DNA from: Chrysoperla carnea
Taxonomy: Eukaryota > Arthropoda > Insecta > Neuroptera > Chrysopidae
Assembly (NCBI RefSeq): GCF_905475395.1
Contig: NC_058338.1
Location: 72,985,435-73,049,434, forward strand
Reading direction: 5' to 3'
DNA length: 64,000 nt
Positions within the stretch are counted from its first letter, which is position 1, and every line of letters starts with the position of its first letter. Of this stretch, positions 1 to 20,600 are shown piece after piece. Made by a program: the position numbers and the translations under genes. The notes under the pieces were generated by a model, which made no database searches, was not told the DNA's origin, and was given only the letters and a program-made list of their open reading frames with translations.

Positions 1-6058
<6,058 letters not shown>

Positions 6059-6103
6059 ATAGTAACGATTCCATTTTTTTACTCAATTGTGTATTGACAC
6101 TAA

Positions 6104-6109
6104 AATAAA
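6104..6109 (+). terminator. Poly(A) signal of Prp40
   Basis: AATAAA lies 45 bases after the Prp40 stop codon in AT-rich 3' flank. Position and spacing fit a cleavage and polyadenylation signal. Confidence 0.7.
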
Positions 6110-6280
6110 ATATAAATTGTAAATAGAAATTTGTATATATTCTTTCCCAATCTTTGTCTTGATTTTCAGATTAGTAATTACAAATGTATAAAACTCCATG
6201 AATTGCCGAATCTCACATCGCAGAAATTGAGAAAGGATTGAAAACAAGTAAATTTAGTATACACGGAAACCACGAGTTAT

Positions 6281-6900
6281 TCAAGAAACAACATCTGTTA
6301 AATGCTGTCTGATTAGAAAAATAACATCTGTTAAATGCTGTCCGTTTTTGTCCATACACTCCTGTAGGCGTTGTGAGAAGTTGTCCATACTCCTCTGAAG
6401 CATTGCACGTGGTATCGCTCGAATTTCTTGTGTTATTGTTTCACTCAGGGCTTCAAGTGTACGTGGTTTGTTTATGTATACGCGTGCTTTTAGGTAGCCC
6501 CATAAAAAATAGTCACAAGATAACAGGTCCGGTGACCAAGGAGGCCACCCCACATCTCCAACAACAACAACGAAAAGTGGCGCCCAAGGAAGGTCTGCCT
6601 CAAAAATTCCATAGCTGCTCTTGATGTATGACATGTCGCCCCATCTTGTTGAAACCATATTGTGGCAGAAAAAACTTACGCAGCATCGTTAGGTAACGAT
6701 CTGTATTGAGAGTGACGGTTCGACCGTTTTCTTGGAAAAAGTAAGGGCCAATAATGAAGTTTCGACTATTGCCACACCAAACAGTCAATTTGTCGCTGTG
6801 TCGCCAATATCTAAAGTTCTGCTTGTTTACCACTCCTGACAAATGAAAATGGGCTTCGTCACTCATAATCAAGTGTATGGACAAAAAGATGTTATTTTTC
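6281..6900 (-). mobile_element. Decayed Tc1/mariner-superfamily transposase (DDE type)
   Basis: Three minus-strand frames must be combined to follow the protein. The first (6884-6660) has SDEAHFHLSGVVNKQNFRYW and IIGPYFF. The second, overlapping about 6655-6560, has WFQQDGATCHTSRAA. The third (6560-6281) has WPPWSPDLLSCDYFLWGYLK and a C-terminal MDNFSQRLQECMDKNG stretch. The three conserved acidic positions of the catalytic triad are recognisable, but at least two frameshifts separate them, and the N-terminal DNA-binding half is missing. At the upstream edge (about 6873-6900) the coding remnant runs directly into an inverted copy of its own 3' terminal region (about 6318-6360), so the element is internally deleted. 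A 24-base segment is also duplicated at 6290-6345. It is a non-functional relic just 3' of Prp40. Confidence 0.85.
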
Positions 6901-7826
6901 GTACGTAATCAATGTTTTAATTTTTTCCTCTTAAATTTTTATAATGGCAACATCTAAGGTACACATTAAAAAAAATTAATTTTGAATTTCGTTTAAAAAT
7001 GAATGTGTAGCTGTTATTTCAAATCATCCATACCTCCCTGCCCAACCCTGTATATCGATATATCGAATATCTCAGATTTTTCAACATAAGAAAAAGTTAT
7101 AATAGGGCTTGTAAAAAATGAGTGTGAATATAATAACTATAACACAAAAATAGTTTAACATAATTTATTATACAATGAATCAATTTATCACAAATCAACT
7201 AACAGATCTTCTCTAGATACAATTTTTTTTTTAAATATAGATTGATAATTAATAAAATTACATTGAAAAGAATACAAATAGATAAAAATAAAAACAAAAA
7301 ATATTTATTTATAATATTAATAATAACATTGAATATAATATATACGTATTTAAGAATTCATTCTCGATCATATTTTCAAACAAATATATATATATATTAT
7401 GTAAATATGGCTATATCTCTAAACGGAAAAACTCATTTTCGTACAAATATTTAAAAAAAAAAGTAAGGAAATCAACTATTCTCACAATATGTATTTTTGT
7501 GTGCGCAGTTGTGAGTTTAACAGAAGATTTTTCTAATTCTAGACATCGGGAAGTTTATGAAAGATACAATTAATTCCGAAAAAACTGTGGCAAAGAAGCG
7601 CAAATATTTTGATAAAAAATTGTTTGAGTGGTCAGATACAAAAACCACACAATTTTGCCCGAAGCCTTTCTATTTTTGAAAAAAAGCGCGACAAAAATTA
7701 TAAGTTTTAAAAGTTTAAAGTTTTGCTTTATCTCTCAAGCTAATAAAAAAAAAAAAAAAAAAAAAAAAGAATTCAAATAAACATTTAAGATGGATTACAT
7801 TGCAACCTAGTTATATTGTAAGTAAT

Positions 7827-7973
7827 CAGAGCTGTGTTCTTTTGAGATTAAAGTGATCTACTGATGCATGTACACAAAGTATTTATTTTGATGGTGAATA
7901 CAGTTTGCGTAAGCATAAGCGAATCACTTCAACCCTAATTGGATTCCTTTAAACTCAAAAGAACACATCTCAG
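7827..7973. repeat. Short inverted repeat, about 147 bp
   Basis: The left arm contains GTGTTCTTTTGAGATTAAA and the right arm contains TTTAAACTCAAAAGAACAC, about 100 bases apart. The size and arrangement fit a MITE or the relic of one. Confidence 0.5.
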
Positions 7974-10900
7974 ACCAGTGATCTACAGAAAGAACCCTCG
8001 ACTGTGCTTCATATAATGATGGTAATTTGGTTATTCAAGGTGCGTCCTTTTAATAATCGATTCATCAAAACATCTCCTAAAATATACCAGCAGTAAAATG
8101 TGGTTCAGACAAATATAGTTAAATCAGATAAAGGACATCTTTTTCTGACTCTAATTTAACGTCTTCGGAATCATTTAATTGTCAACCCAAGTACCTAAGT
8201 ATAAAGAGGCAGAAGAACGCTTTAGAAAGTTGTTCCTCATATAAAAAAACACTTTTTTATTTAAAATTCTTTTCCCAAGATAGAATTCTTTCAAAGGAAT
8301 TGCGTCTTAAAGAATCATTACCCAATTAAAAAAGTTAACTGAGAATAGTATTAATTTCTGTGGTCAGATGAAATCTAATCTATGCAAATTTCTCTAAACT
8401 TTTCTGATACCAGATCCGAAATAAATTCGTCATACTTAATACTTTCATAAATAATGTTTTAATTTTCAAAAACATTAATGAAGTCCACTCAGAAAGAATC
8501 CTTACTTATTTTTAATATATATGTACATTGGTAATTTGTACTAAATTTTCACCATTTTGAAAATATGATCAAAATTTTTGTGGGATATAATTGATAAGAA
8601 ATTTTATTACAATAAACAAAATATTTTGGATATGTACAAATTGCTGTATAGTTAGTTAATAATATGGGTTGACATTTTAAAATAAAAGTTTTAAATTGCC
8701 AATTTGACACACTGTTCTGTCTGCGTTTCGTCGCCTTAAAAATACTTCATTGAAATGATTATATAATAATAATTAAATTAATTTTTTTATGGCAGAAGTT
8801 TCAATAAAGCTATTTGTTCAAAAATTTGAGCTAAATATTTCTCTTATAATTAAAATTTTTAAATTAATGAATTAATCTTTTTTTTTTTCAAAAATATTTA
8901 TTTTAGCTTATTATAGCAAAATTTAGGTGACATATTTTTATAAAAAAATTATATGCATTTGTTAATCAAATTAGGCCCTCATATAAGAACATAATCTTGT
9001 GTGGGTTTTCATATGCAAATGATTTTTGATGATATGCAATTCTGAAACCTAGAGATTTTATCCATTCCAATCATTCTTATCCATAATTAAAATCAGGCCA
9101 TCAAAGTATCCATTTCGTTTAGTATTGACATTATGTAGTTGGTACAAAAAGGAATAACTCTTCAATATATTGATACTTTCATTAAATTGGGTACATGCGT
9201 TAGTGAGATATATTTGTAAATTTATTTTTAATATATTGTTCGATTAATTTTACTACTAAATATACGATATTTATAACATTTTAATAATTAAATCATTAAT
9301 AAATTCAAAACTCTCCGATTGTATGCCAAACATACTCGAGTTAAGTCTTTATTATGTGAATTTGACATCATTTTACAAATTCAATTTTAAAACAAAGAAA
9401 TTAACTAAGCGGATAATTTTTCGCTGGGGTGACAACGAGTATCAAGTACATGTAATTTTTTTAATTACACCGTCATAATCGGAAACGGATGTATTTTCTT
9501 ATTCACGTTACGCTTATTGCAGAAGCACTGGTTAGCGAAAAAAAAATAACGTTATGGTTCAAATTCCTCACAATTTGTTTCTATTTCAATTTTTAAAAAA
9601 ATAATTTTAGAATTATGTTTGGAAAAATTGAGGTAAATAAAACAATAAGCAATCGAAAAATAAATCAAAAGCATTGTATTTTATTTTGCAGTTCACTATT
9701 TTGCTCTGGGTGATATGGTTCATATTTTGATGTGCGGATTTATTGCCAAAAATATTAATTCAATTATAAATTAAATCATTCGTAAGTTAAGAATTTAGAA
9801 TTAAAACCATCAGTTCATTTGCGCTATTCAGTATTCAGCGTATTGTTTTAGAAGTACTTCAAATTCTTTGATTTACTAAATTTTTTTTGTAATGATTAAA
9901 TACCCAAATTAAAATTTAAAATTAAAAGAAGTTGTGAGCAAGTATATTTAATTATATCAAATTTTCATCTTAAAATTATATTGAAGTCGAAGTATCAATA
10001 TTAAAAAAAAGCACTTCCAATGTTTCTTGCATTCAGAAAATGTAATCGATCAATAATTGGTTTATTTCTAATAAATAAGCCATAAAACCGAAGTTATTAT
10101 TCAGCTATCGTAAAAATCAATGATCTGACACATTTACTAATCGTTTTCGAAATACTACCCTGAATCAAATTATGATTACTGGTCACGGATTTTATAGCTA
10201 AACAGGCGGTGATAGCTGGGTTAACGCTTACTGATCAGATATTTGTCCTGAATGCACTTAATAAATAGACTTAAATTAGAAAATTTTTTTTATATCCAAT
10301 TAAGAATTCTTTAATTAATATCTAAATGTTAGTACGATCTTGGAAAATGTTTAATTACATAAAAATAAAAACGACGAACATACCAAAATTCTAATTAAAT
10401 TTTTCAAATTTCAATTACTACTCGTTGAAATTTATCGAATTTTATCTCAGTTCATTTTTTTATTTATTTAAAATTAGCCTTATATTCAATTTTTAAATCT
10501 TATTTCACACATAACATTTTTTTTTTTTTTTTAATTGAAGCTGCTGTAACTTTTTTATTTAATTTATATTTTCTCAGTACGATTTACGTGTATTTTTTTG
10601 TTTATTTAAAAATTTGAAATTACAACATTTAAGTTAGAATTCTTCATTTTTAGAAAATATTTTAGCTAACGTAAATCAGAGATTTATAGGACTGTAATTA
10701 TGTGTCTATGACTACGCTAACCCGGAAACCATAATGAATGATAGATAATATTGTGTGAGTCAATAATATTATTTTCTATCCAAAAGAAGTCACCTATTAA
10801 TCTTACAAAGACTGCCTGCATCATGAATTAAAACGTCGGTGGTGATTGTTAACACTTACTTATTTTATAGAATACATAAATTATGTGTATGCCAAAATAA

Positions 10901-11093
10901 AAATTTGAACGTAGAAAATAAGGCTAAGAGGCGCGTTAGGCCTACATAATTCATAAAAATGAGGCTCTTTTATTTAGAAGCTCGGTTAATTCTATAAAAA
11001 TAGGCTGCCGTTATACAGATGCCCGCATCCTCAAGGCTACCTTAGTTTTATTTGAATCGTTCATTTTGGGAAGGGTACTAGTGCATATTTTTT

Positions 11094-11251
11094 TGAAATC
11101 GAGTTAAGTATGCGACAACATTACGTTAAAAGACGTGTGTTTTCACCGAAAAGGAGTCTAGTTCAAAGAATATTAATTGGACCAGAGCCGTTCTTGGTGG
11201 AAATACACATCTCTTAACGTAAAGTATGGCCGCTAACTTAACTCGATTTCT
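11094..11251. repeat. Foldback element with about 60-bp arms
   Basis: The outer ends are GAAATCGAGTTAAGT and its complement ACTTAACTCGATTTC. The two arms (about 11094-11153 and 11190-11251) stay complementary with scattered mismatches around a loop of roughly 36 bases. No coding content. Probably a small non-autonomous element. Confidence 0.65.
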
Positions 11252-14042
11252 CAGATTACTAAAAAAAAAATATTGACTTGTTTAGGTTTTTACAAAGTCC
11301 AGTATTATATAAAAATATGTAATATAGATTCTTATTTAAATATTCTTGTAAATTTTGGGAAGGACACAGGTTCAGCACCTTATTTTGACATTTTCTGACA
11401 CTTCCAATAAATAAAAACACAAAAAATAATTCAGGCGCTTTTATGTTAGAATAGACCTATCAATTTCCATAAACTATTTAGCAACTTCAATAGCTTTTTA
11501 TTCAACAGAAAGTTTTTTGTGTCTCCTGTAAAATTTAGTCTGCTGGACATGTGCCCTTACAAAAATAATCGATTCATTTAATTTTTCATGATATGAGTAA
11601 CTTTTTGGTAATGCTCAAGGTGACTTATTTTAGATTTGTGGTAATATTGTACTTCAACAATCTATTTATAGACTTTCGAGTTAAAGTAACATTTTAACTT
11701 TGACAATATTTCTTATAAACTAACATTGAACTTCATACTCACAGTCCTTAATGAAGAAATCTATAAAGAAATTACATTGCAAAGGAAAGAATGGCATTAG
11801 CCATTATTTTTATGTGCTGAACAAATAATATTTTACAAATATTCTAAAAAACATTAATTAATATACATACACAGATTGACCCGGGTTGAGTGCATCAAAC
11901 GTTAGAAGCGGCCTTTACTTTCATCATAAAGCTTACGATTTCAGAAACATCGTACGACTGTTTTAGTACAGCAAACGCTGAATTTTTAATGCACAAACGT
12001 GTGTATTTCATTCGCAAAATTAAGCTTGAAAAACATAACATTTTTATCGGTGCTCCTAAAGTTTAGTACATTCCTCCCGTTTCATTCTTTATGTTATAAT
12101 TAAAGCATTAATTAATTAATTAATATTTATATATGTACAGATAAAGGATAAAGAGAGCAAAAAATTTCAATATAAAAAGCATTTTAAAATAAAAAATTTA
12201 ATACATTCATTATATAAAATTAAAAATATGATTTCATAGTTTGCTAGTCCCATAGTATGAAGTTTTTTAGTACGATTTGATGATTTTTTAAACTAATAAT
12301 TTAAAAATAATAATAACAAAATTTGTCGTATAATAAAATATTTTGATATTGACATAGGTACATTGAAAAGGAATTTAGTTGCTTCGTAAATCTGTGAGGA
12401 GAAAGGAGTAGAATGTAGTTTCAAAAGAATTTTCCTAAAAGTTTATGGCATATCTGTCATAATTTGTTAAATGAATACCGAATTCGCCTTATTTGGCGTA
12501 AAATGCACGTTATGGGTAGAATTATTTATAACATTTTAATTTCAAATTTTATAAAGATTGTAGAAATTTTCTCAAAGCTAACAATAAATCTTTTGGTTGC
12601 AAATTATTGTAATAAGCGACACATTCGAAAGGATTCAATATCCCTCGATTTTGCCTTTGACAAGCTAATTATTTGACAGAAAAATTATATTAATTTATCT
12701 CTTGACTGCTTACTTTGGAAATATTTGAAAGAAAGAGTTCTGTTAATAAACTTTCGAGATTACAAAAAATAAAATTTTGCAAGCAAAACAAAAGTAAACA
12801 ATTAATATATCTTAAATAAAAAAGTTATAAAACACTCAGACCATAACGGTTTTTTTTTTGCGCTACTTTAAGGTAGCTGGTGTAAAACAGGCACGTACAT
12901 TTTTCCCAAATTATTTTTGAGATAATTTAAAGTAGGAAAATAAATAGTTAACATTCCATTAAAAATAACTGTATTTGTTTGTAAAAAAAATTTAACCAAA
13001 AAAAAAAAAAAACAACAAAATCAAATTTGACATAAAAACACTTAAAATTAAAATATATATATTTTTTATAAAAAAATAAAACTAATTAACTAATTTGTTT
13101 TCAACAAGAAGCGTATTAAATAATAATAATGAAGGGCTTGGGGCTAATTATTTAAAATGGGTGGGTTTTTTTAATATGCATTTTTTAGGGACTTAACATA
13201 ATGAAAATAAAATCACGATTGTCATACACGCATAAACATTTTTGTTTTAAATACAGTTATTTTATGAAATTATTTTCACTGGCACCAGCTTTTAGTATAT
13301 TTAGAAATTTCGCTAACTAATCATGGTAATAAATAAATTTTGGGCTAACCAAACAGTAGATGTTTTCTGCTACCCTCTCAAATAATAAAATATAAGATAG
13401 TGAAGGAATGGTGAATTACAATAGCCAAAAAGTCACTAAATACTTCACTTAAAACCCTATGTTCACTTAATACCCTCAACAAAATTATTACAATCACTGA
13501 AGTATGAATTTCGAAAGTAGAAATTTTTATTAGATTTTCTAATTTTTACGACTTAATAGCTCAGTAATCTTGCTTAATAAGAAATTTTTATAAGTAATTA
13601 ATTGATTCGAAAATAGTTGAAAGAAACTTACACTTGGGATTTTTCCGCTTTAATCACCCCTACCGTTCCAAAAGTGATGCATTGAAGTATAGTAGAGAGC
13701 TTAAATAATGTATTAAACACTTATGAAACTCAACAACTAATCCTTCTAAATAAAATTTTATAACATGCCTGAAATTTCGTACCATATCAACAAATTTTTC
13801 CTTCATCACTCTATACTGTATTTTACTTTTCTCTAATTTGCTAGAATTTTAACAGTGTTTTTTCATGGGAAGATATAAAAAAGCTTTCATGTAAATATAA
13901 TTTACTCAAATAGTCAAAACCGAAAAATAACATCTTTCACCAATACGTATAAATCAGAAATCATTCTCTTACTAGTAATTTTTATACTGCAGTGGTAAGT
14001 CAAAAATCTGTGTGAACAGCAGAAACTTTATTGTACGTAGAC

Positions 14043-14340
14043 TAGTACAGTCAAAAATGTAACAGATTAAGGAAAATGAAATAAACCGCTCATTTTGTGC
14101 ATAGCAGTCCGGATTTCTGAATCAGATAGTATTGGATGGCATATATTTTTTCTTAGTCGTTTCATTTATTTAACAATTTATTGTTTATTAACAAATAGAA
14201 ACATTTGCGCAACTAACTCATATTTTACGAATGCTATATGATACCTAAGAAACACATGCCACCAAATTTTTGGCAAAAAACGAAAGGTTTATTTCATTTT
14301 CCTTTATTAGCCGATTTTTGTGACATCTTTTACTGTACTA
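14043..14340. mobile_element. Palindromic MITE, TAGTACAG family, copy 1
   Basis: The ends TAGTACAG and CTGTACTA are exact complements. The inner parts remain complementary for roughly 45 bases (GGAAAATGAAATAAACC on one side, GGTTTATTTCATTTTCC on the other). A diverged second copy lies at 40991-41466 in the KIAA0930 homologue. A TA at each end suggests Tc1/mariner-type mobilisation. It has no coding capacity. Confidence 0.75.
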
Positions 14341-14623
14341 GAAAGTGCGAAAAAAAATTCCAACCACCTAACAAAAATAATACCCATTTTTCTCATAAAA
14401 ATTTTCCCCATTTTATGTATGTATGACAATCGTAACACACGTAATGAATTAAATGAATTCATGCACTTTCATTATTACTTCTGCCACACATCATATCAAC
14501 AATACATTGAATTTTTCTTCTACGACAAGAAGAAAATATAATAATGACAATAATAATAATAATAAGATATTTTAAAAATTGATGAATAATATAATAAGAA
14601 CAATATTCGATGATAAATATTAA

Positions 14624-17600
14624 TCACGCAAATATTGATGATAATAATAAATATATAATAATTAATATTAATGGTGCTGTATAAATGAATATAATTGTTT
14701 GTGAACGTGAATTTAATATATTTAATTCATTACGTGTATTATGTAATTGTTCCTCTAATTTTATACGTTCAGGTACGCATTGTGCATGTATCTCTTTAAT
14801 TAATACCAATTCATCTTCTAGTTCAGTGATACGATGTAATAATTGTGTATCTGTATCTGATAATATTGATAAATCCTTGTTAGTATGATCACCACCATTT
14901 GCACTTATATTTAAATTATTATATGAATTTGTTGTTGTTTTATTATTATCATTATTTTTTATTGATAATAATTCCTCTTCCAAATGTAATTTTTCATCAC
15001 GTAATATATTTATTGTTGATTCTAATTTTGTTATATAACTTGAATCGTGATGATTATTTAATGTTGTTTGTGTATTTGTATCGTTATTTGTTATCGTTCG
15101 TTTTTCATTTGTATCAGCAAGTAATCCATTTAACTGTGAAAAATGATAATTTTTATTTGATATTTATTACAATCGTGAAAGATTGGATGAATGGATGAAT
15201 GTTTGTTACTTTTTCACGGAAAAACTACCGAACGGGTTTAAATAAAATTTGGCACAGAGATAGATTATAGTCTGGAATAGCACATAGACTTTTTATCCCC
15301 GTAAAATATATGGTTCCCAAGGGATAAATTTGTTTTAATTTTTAATAGAGCAAAGAATCGACATGATTTTTTGCATAGGTAGTGGTAGTTTAGGGGTCAG
15401 AAAATGACCGGAACCGTGTTTTTTAAAGGGTTTTGTAAAAGTTTGTGAAATAGATAAGATAATAACTCTCAAAATCTCTTTTAATCACGGGTAACATCAC
15501 TTTCTTTTAACCACGGATAACACCGCGGGGCGCAGCTAGTTTTATGTAAATTTTAAAAAGTCGTTTAAAAGTAAATAAGATATCCTTTCTCTTTTAATAT
15601 CAATTTCTGATTTTTAGAAATTCATAAAAATGAAAGTCGTCAGATGGTAGAATTTTTTGCAAAATCGGCCAATATCTCGAGGTATTGCCAGTATTTCAGG
15701 CAAAAATTCTCAAAAAGGCCATTATAAAATACCTTTTAGTCACGCTACGCCATAATTTCTGTAACCCTCCTGTAAATGACACGCTATGATTGTTAAACCT
15801 ATGTCTTGAGAGGGCTATTCTAAAATACGCAACACAAATTTTGCCTTTTTGATTCACCCCACCCTCCCCAAATAGCGTCCCATTTCATCACATGTTCTGT
15901 AACCCTCCCGTAAATAAAACGCAATGATTGTTAAACTTCACCCAACCTCACGTCTTATCAAATACAAACATCCCCTATTACATTTTGTCACTCTTAATAA
16001 TATCTCTCCCTCTTTGTACTTACGTGACGAAACATAAAAACTCATTTTATTTTTGGATAATTTCTAAGCTTTTTATCTTTTATTTCAAGAATAATTCCCC
16101 GTTTATTTTATTCTTTGATAGTTCCCAATTTTCCCGTTTTATTTCCAATCAAAAATTTTATTTATAAAAAAAAAAGTTGGGACACAAAAAATTTGGGAAA
16201 GTATTTGGGAACTTGTAAAAGAGAAAAATGACTTGTTATTTTGTGCATGTAAAATCAAATAAAATACGTAAATATTTTACCTTATCACGCATCTGTTGTG
16301 ATTCATTTAAACTTTCTTTCGCCATTTGTTCCATAGTAGTTAATTTTTGTCGTAACTCTTCATTCTCTTTCTGCAACTTTTCCTTTAATTCCTTCTCCAA
16401 TATTAGATTATTCTCAACGATTCGTAATTGTTCGTCATCATTGTCTATATCATTGTCTTGTACTTTTGGTGGTGATAATAATATTGCACTTTGATCATGA
16501 TTCTTCTCACTATTGTCTTTGTATTGTGTAATTGCCTTTTCAATAATTGATTGTGGTAATGTTTTATATAAAATATCGATTTGCTCTTGTATTGTTGTTG
16601 ATGTTGTTATTGTTGTACTCTGTGTTTTGTTACCATCACTTTCTAGATCATCCTGTATATCGTTCTGGAAAAAAATTCATATCCATGAAAATTAAGTATA
16701 CTGTAGATTATAATATGCCTTTATCCTAAAAAATTTTTATTGCTTCAAAAACGTTCGTTATCGAGCCAAAACATCGTGTGAAATCAATTTTTGGATAACA
16801 TCAATAACTACGAAAATATGAAGGATTTAAATGTACAAATAGAAAGAAAGGTAAGTAGCGCTTGGTGACGCCATAGAGACTACATATCAAAAGTTTTTTT
16901 GCAAGAATAAGATAGAAAAAATTATTTAATTGTTTATATCGTTAATGTTTATCAATCGAATTTAATTTTTGATTTCAGATCTTGTCATCTATTCTCGCAC
17001 ATTTTCAAATTTTAACGAAAGATACATTGAAATCGACATACATTGATTTCGAACAAAACTGTTTGTTTTAAAAGGAAAATTTGTGTGTGTTTAAACTTGC
17101 CTTATTTAAATTTCTTATGGTAAATTGGGTCTCATGGACCCATGTTCCAAACGATCAAAGTTAATTTTTAGATCTAGAACACGCTTTAAATATTTTATTT
17201 ACCTCTTTTCGTTTTTGATTTATCGTTTAGGTTTGGGTTACAGGCGGACAAAAAATAACTAGTTATTATGTGATTTTATGAACATCTATACAAAAATTTT
17301 AGTTCATCAATAATTCTAAGCGTTACAAGGTTAGGTTAGGTTATATTGGATGTCCACGAGAGAGACATTTAGGCCATAGTGATACTACACACACATTGTG
17401 ATACCACACATGTGTTTTACCAACTGAGCTAAGGGGTTGACAAAGCGTTACAAACTGTAGACTAAATTTAACATGCTCATTTTTTGTATTTGAAATTTTA
17501 AGTCAACATCATCAAGTTGTCGTGTTGATGAAGACATAGAAATATACTAATTAGACGACTTTATGAACAACTATACCAAATTTTGTTTCTACGATCAATA

Positions 17601-20600
17601 TTTGTAAGATATTATTCTCCAGGCAAATAAATATAGGCGAAGGAGAGTACTATTGCCTATGATTAAAATTTGATTACCAAATCTGAAATTTTAGGATTTC
17701 GTATCTGCGGAAATTTTTGATCTATTCTTCAAGGACTACCTAGAATCCTAAATTTAACATTTTGAGCAAAAACTATTTTCCATAAAAAACGGACGGGTCT
17801 TTTTTAAAATAAATTTATCAAAATAAATCAATTTGAACTTACCAAATTCTCTTCAGAACTATTATTAATTTTTTCATCATCACTATTTGCCTTTTGATCT
17901 TGTTGTAGCTGCTGACGTCCTAATTCCGCTTTTAAATTAGTAATAATATTTGGATTTAATGCTAACGCTTCCATCGTGTCTAACTTAATATTTAACGTAC
18001 GCTCACGTTCTAACAATTCATCAACTTTTGTTCGTAAATCAGTATCTTCAGTTTCAGTCTTTGCTAATTTTTCAGTTAATTCATTTGTTAAACGTTGACT
18101 ATCCGATAATTGCAAGGCAATTTTATGTAATTCATCTTGTGCAGTAATACATTGTTCCACCGCAGCAGAACGTGCTTCTTCAGCATTAACCACAGCACGT
18201 TCCAAGGCAATAACACGATCTAACGCATCCAAACGTTCTTTATGTAATTTTTGTAATGAATCTTTAGCGGCATTTTGATATGCGGTTTTATCTTCTTGTA
18301 ATTTTAATAGTTCTTCACGGATTGTATCATCGGTACAGTTTTTACTATACGCACGTAATTGACTCTCCAATACAGCGACACGACTTAGTAGACGATCCTC
18401 ATCAACGGCCGCACGCCAACCTAATTCAGCTGCTTGTTTTGCTTGTTCGACTAGTCGTTGCAATGCGGTTAATTTACTTTCAAGTTGTTGTTCACGTCGA
18501 GCGGCTTCACGTAAATGTTGTGCTAAACGGCATAGTTCATCCGCAGTACCCGCGCCCGTTGATTTTCCCGCACTTAAACGTTTAGATTTCGCTTCTTTGC
18601 CATCCGGTAAATATAATTTTAATGTAACAATTACACAACCGTGAGTCACTCGACGATTATTTTCTACAACATCTACACCAAATTGTACTATGTCACCGGA
18701 ACAAACTTCTCGTGGTGACGATTCTTTTCCCCCTTCACTTAAACGACTGTTATTGACAAATGTTCCATTACTGCTTTTTGTATCCTTTAAGAAAAGTACT
18801 TTGTTAGTTTTAAATGACTGCGTTAAATTGGAAAATTTAAAACTATTACGTTACATAAAGTACAACTTAAAAATAAAATTTCAAATTCCATCCCGATTTT
18901 TGCTCCACAAATATAATGTCTAGTAATTTGTTAGATTATAATTATTAATTGTCGTCTAATTATTCTCAGAAGAGTATTATTTTTCTCTTGGTAATAAACA
19001 CCAAATTAAAAAACATTAGCAGGGAAAAAATAAAAGAGGAAAAAAGTTTACCAAAAGCATCTTTAAAAGCAATCCCGGGAAAATAAGGACACACCAAAGA
19101 ATATTATTGAAAGGCGTATAAAATTTTCTAAAATCAATGAATGATAGGGATACAATTTTTAGGAGGTCTTATAAATATTGAAATTTATGCCAATTAAAGT
19201 TGATTCATATCTACATTAAGTAAGCGTATCGGGATATACAATCCTTCGTTTGATTAAATCCTTTCATGTTCTCTCTCCTAAACTTCAAATTGAGTTATGT
19301 CTTACTCATTTTTTAAATAAAGCCAATTTAAAATTAGTGAAAAAACTAATGAGATATATGCTTCAAATTGAAAGCAACTTTTAGCTGGAAACCATTTTGC
19401 AACCAGTTTTTCTTTGTTGTTTGCAACCAGTTGAAAACTTATAAACAAGCAAAAATTCCATTTATGTGAGGAATCCTTAAGAGTTTTATTGAAACCCATT
19501 TTCCAAAAAGGCCAAACTACATTACCGCGATAAATACACGTATTAAGTAGCGTTAAACAATCAAAAGCCAACATTTCCTTCCCGTTTCGTTATAGATGAC
19601 CTGTGTATGGAATTAGAACAGCGCCAATTCAATGGTAGCGATCTAAATATGATTACCTGACTGATGTCATACTATTGATAAGTTGTAAGTAACCTGTTTG
19701 TCTAAATTGGAACTAGGTACTGAAAACGGGTCTACTTCCTCTTTTAATTACCACAAATTATTACCGCCAGTTGGAGGAATTTATCTGATTTGATTGGATT
19801 AGCTGTGATTGGTCTTTAAAAATGGTAAATACAAGTATTGCCACCTGGTAGTCTAAATTTCCTCTTTTAATTATTACGAATTATTATCGCCAGTTGGCGG
19901 TTTATAACTCCCAGTTATCAAAAGTCCCCGTAAAATTACTGTTATTGTGAATAATTTATCTAAATTACGTTGAATCTAGACAATTTTTTATGATTATCGC
20001 TTTGGTTCTACATATTTTTAATCCGGTCCATGTAATACGATGTTTCTGTTACGTGATATGTTCATAAAATGTGAATCATTCTTAAGATTAAATATGACGA
20101 ATGTAAAGTGTGAATTAACCTTAAGGTGAATTTTAAATTATGCTAAAACGTATGTGTTGGGGAAAAATCTCAAAAACTTCGAGACCTGCGATTGAAACGT
20201 CATGAACAAAAAGATACTCTTTCAGAAGGAAACGTGGAATATTTTTAAAACGGATACATAGATGAAATACAGGTTAAGAAAGAGTCACCTTCAGGAAACA
20301 GACTTTGAATTCAATTACCATTACTTTAAACATAAATAGTCCATTTGGGTAATTCTTACGTAACTTTTAAGGCGCGTCTTTTTTTCATTGATCCTCAACT
20401 TGGGTGTCAAGTAGTGTGAAACTGACACCTAACGACTCTAATTACTGTCAGTCTGAAATTTGTTATTTGAGTTATTTAAAACAGACATTAGCTTCAAATA
20501 TTTGCTCGTTCGGCGTTAATTGAAAGAGATATGATTTTTTATAACACATAAAAACGTAAGACATTAGCAAATTGAATCAATCATATATCTTATGTCAAAT

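Larger units (their letters stand above)
6901..14042. other. Gene-free AT-rich intergenic region
   Basis: About 7.1 kb between Prp40 with its transposon relic and the 3' side of Slmap. I find no open frame with recognisable protein content on either strand; the reading frames present are short and of biased AT-rich composition. It holds a poly(A) tract (about 7747-7768), a small inverted repeat at 7827-7973 and another at 11094-11251, both listed separately. No RNA gene was recognised. Confidence 0.6.

Noticed and set aside
17328-17343. GGTTAGGTTAGGTTA resembling insect telomeric TTAGG repeats
   Set aside because: Only about three units, embedded in intronic repeat sequence; too short for a telomere or interstitial array.
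17385-17440. Functional tRNA gene on the minus strand
   Set aside because: Only the A-box matches; no T-arm, acceptor stem or anticodon arm can be paired.
18280-18585. Plus-strand frame of 101 residues
   Set aside because: Shadow of the large Slmap coiled-coil exon read on the other strand.
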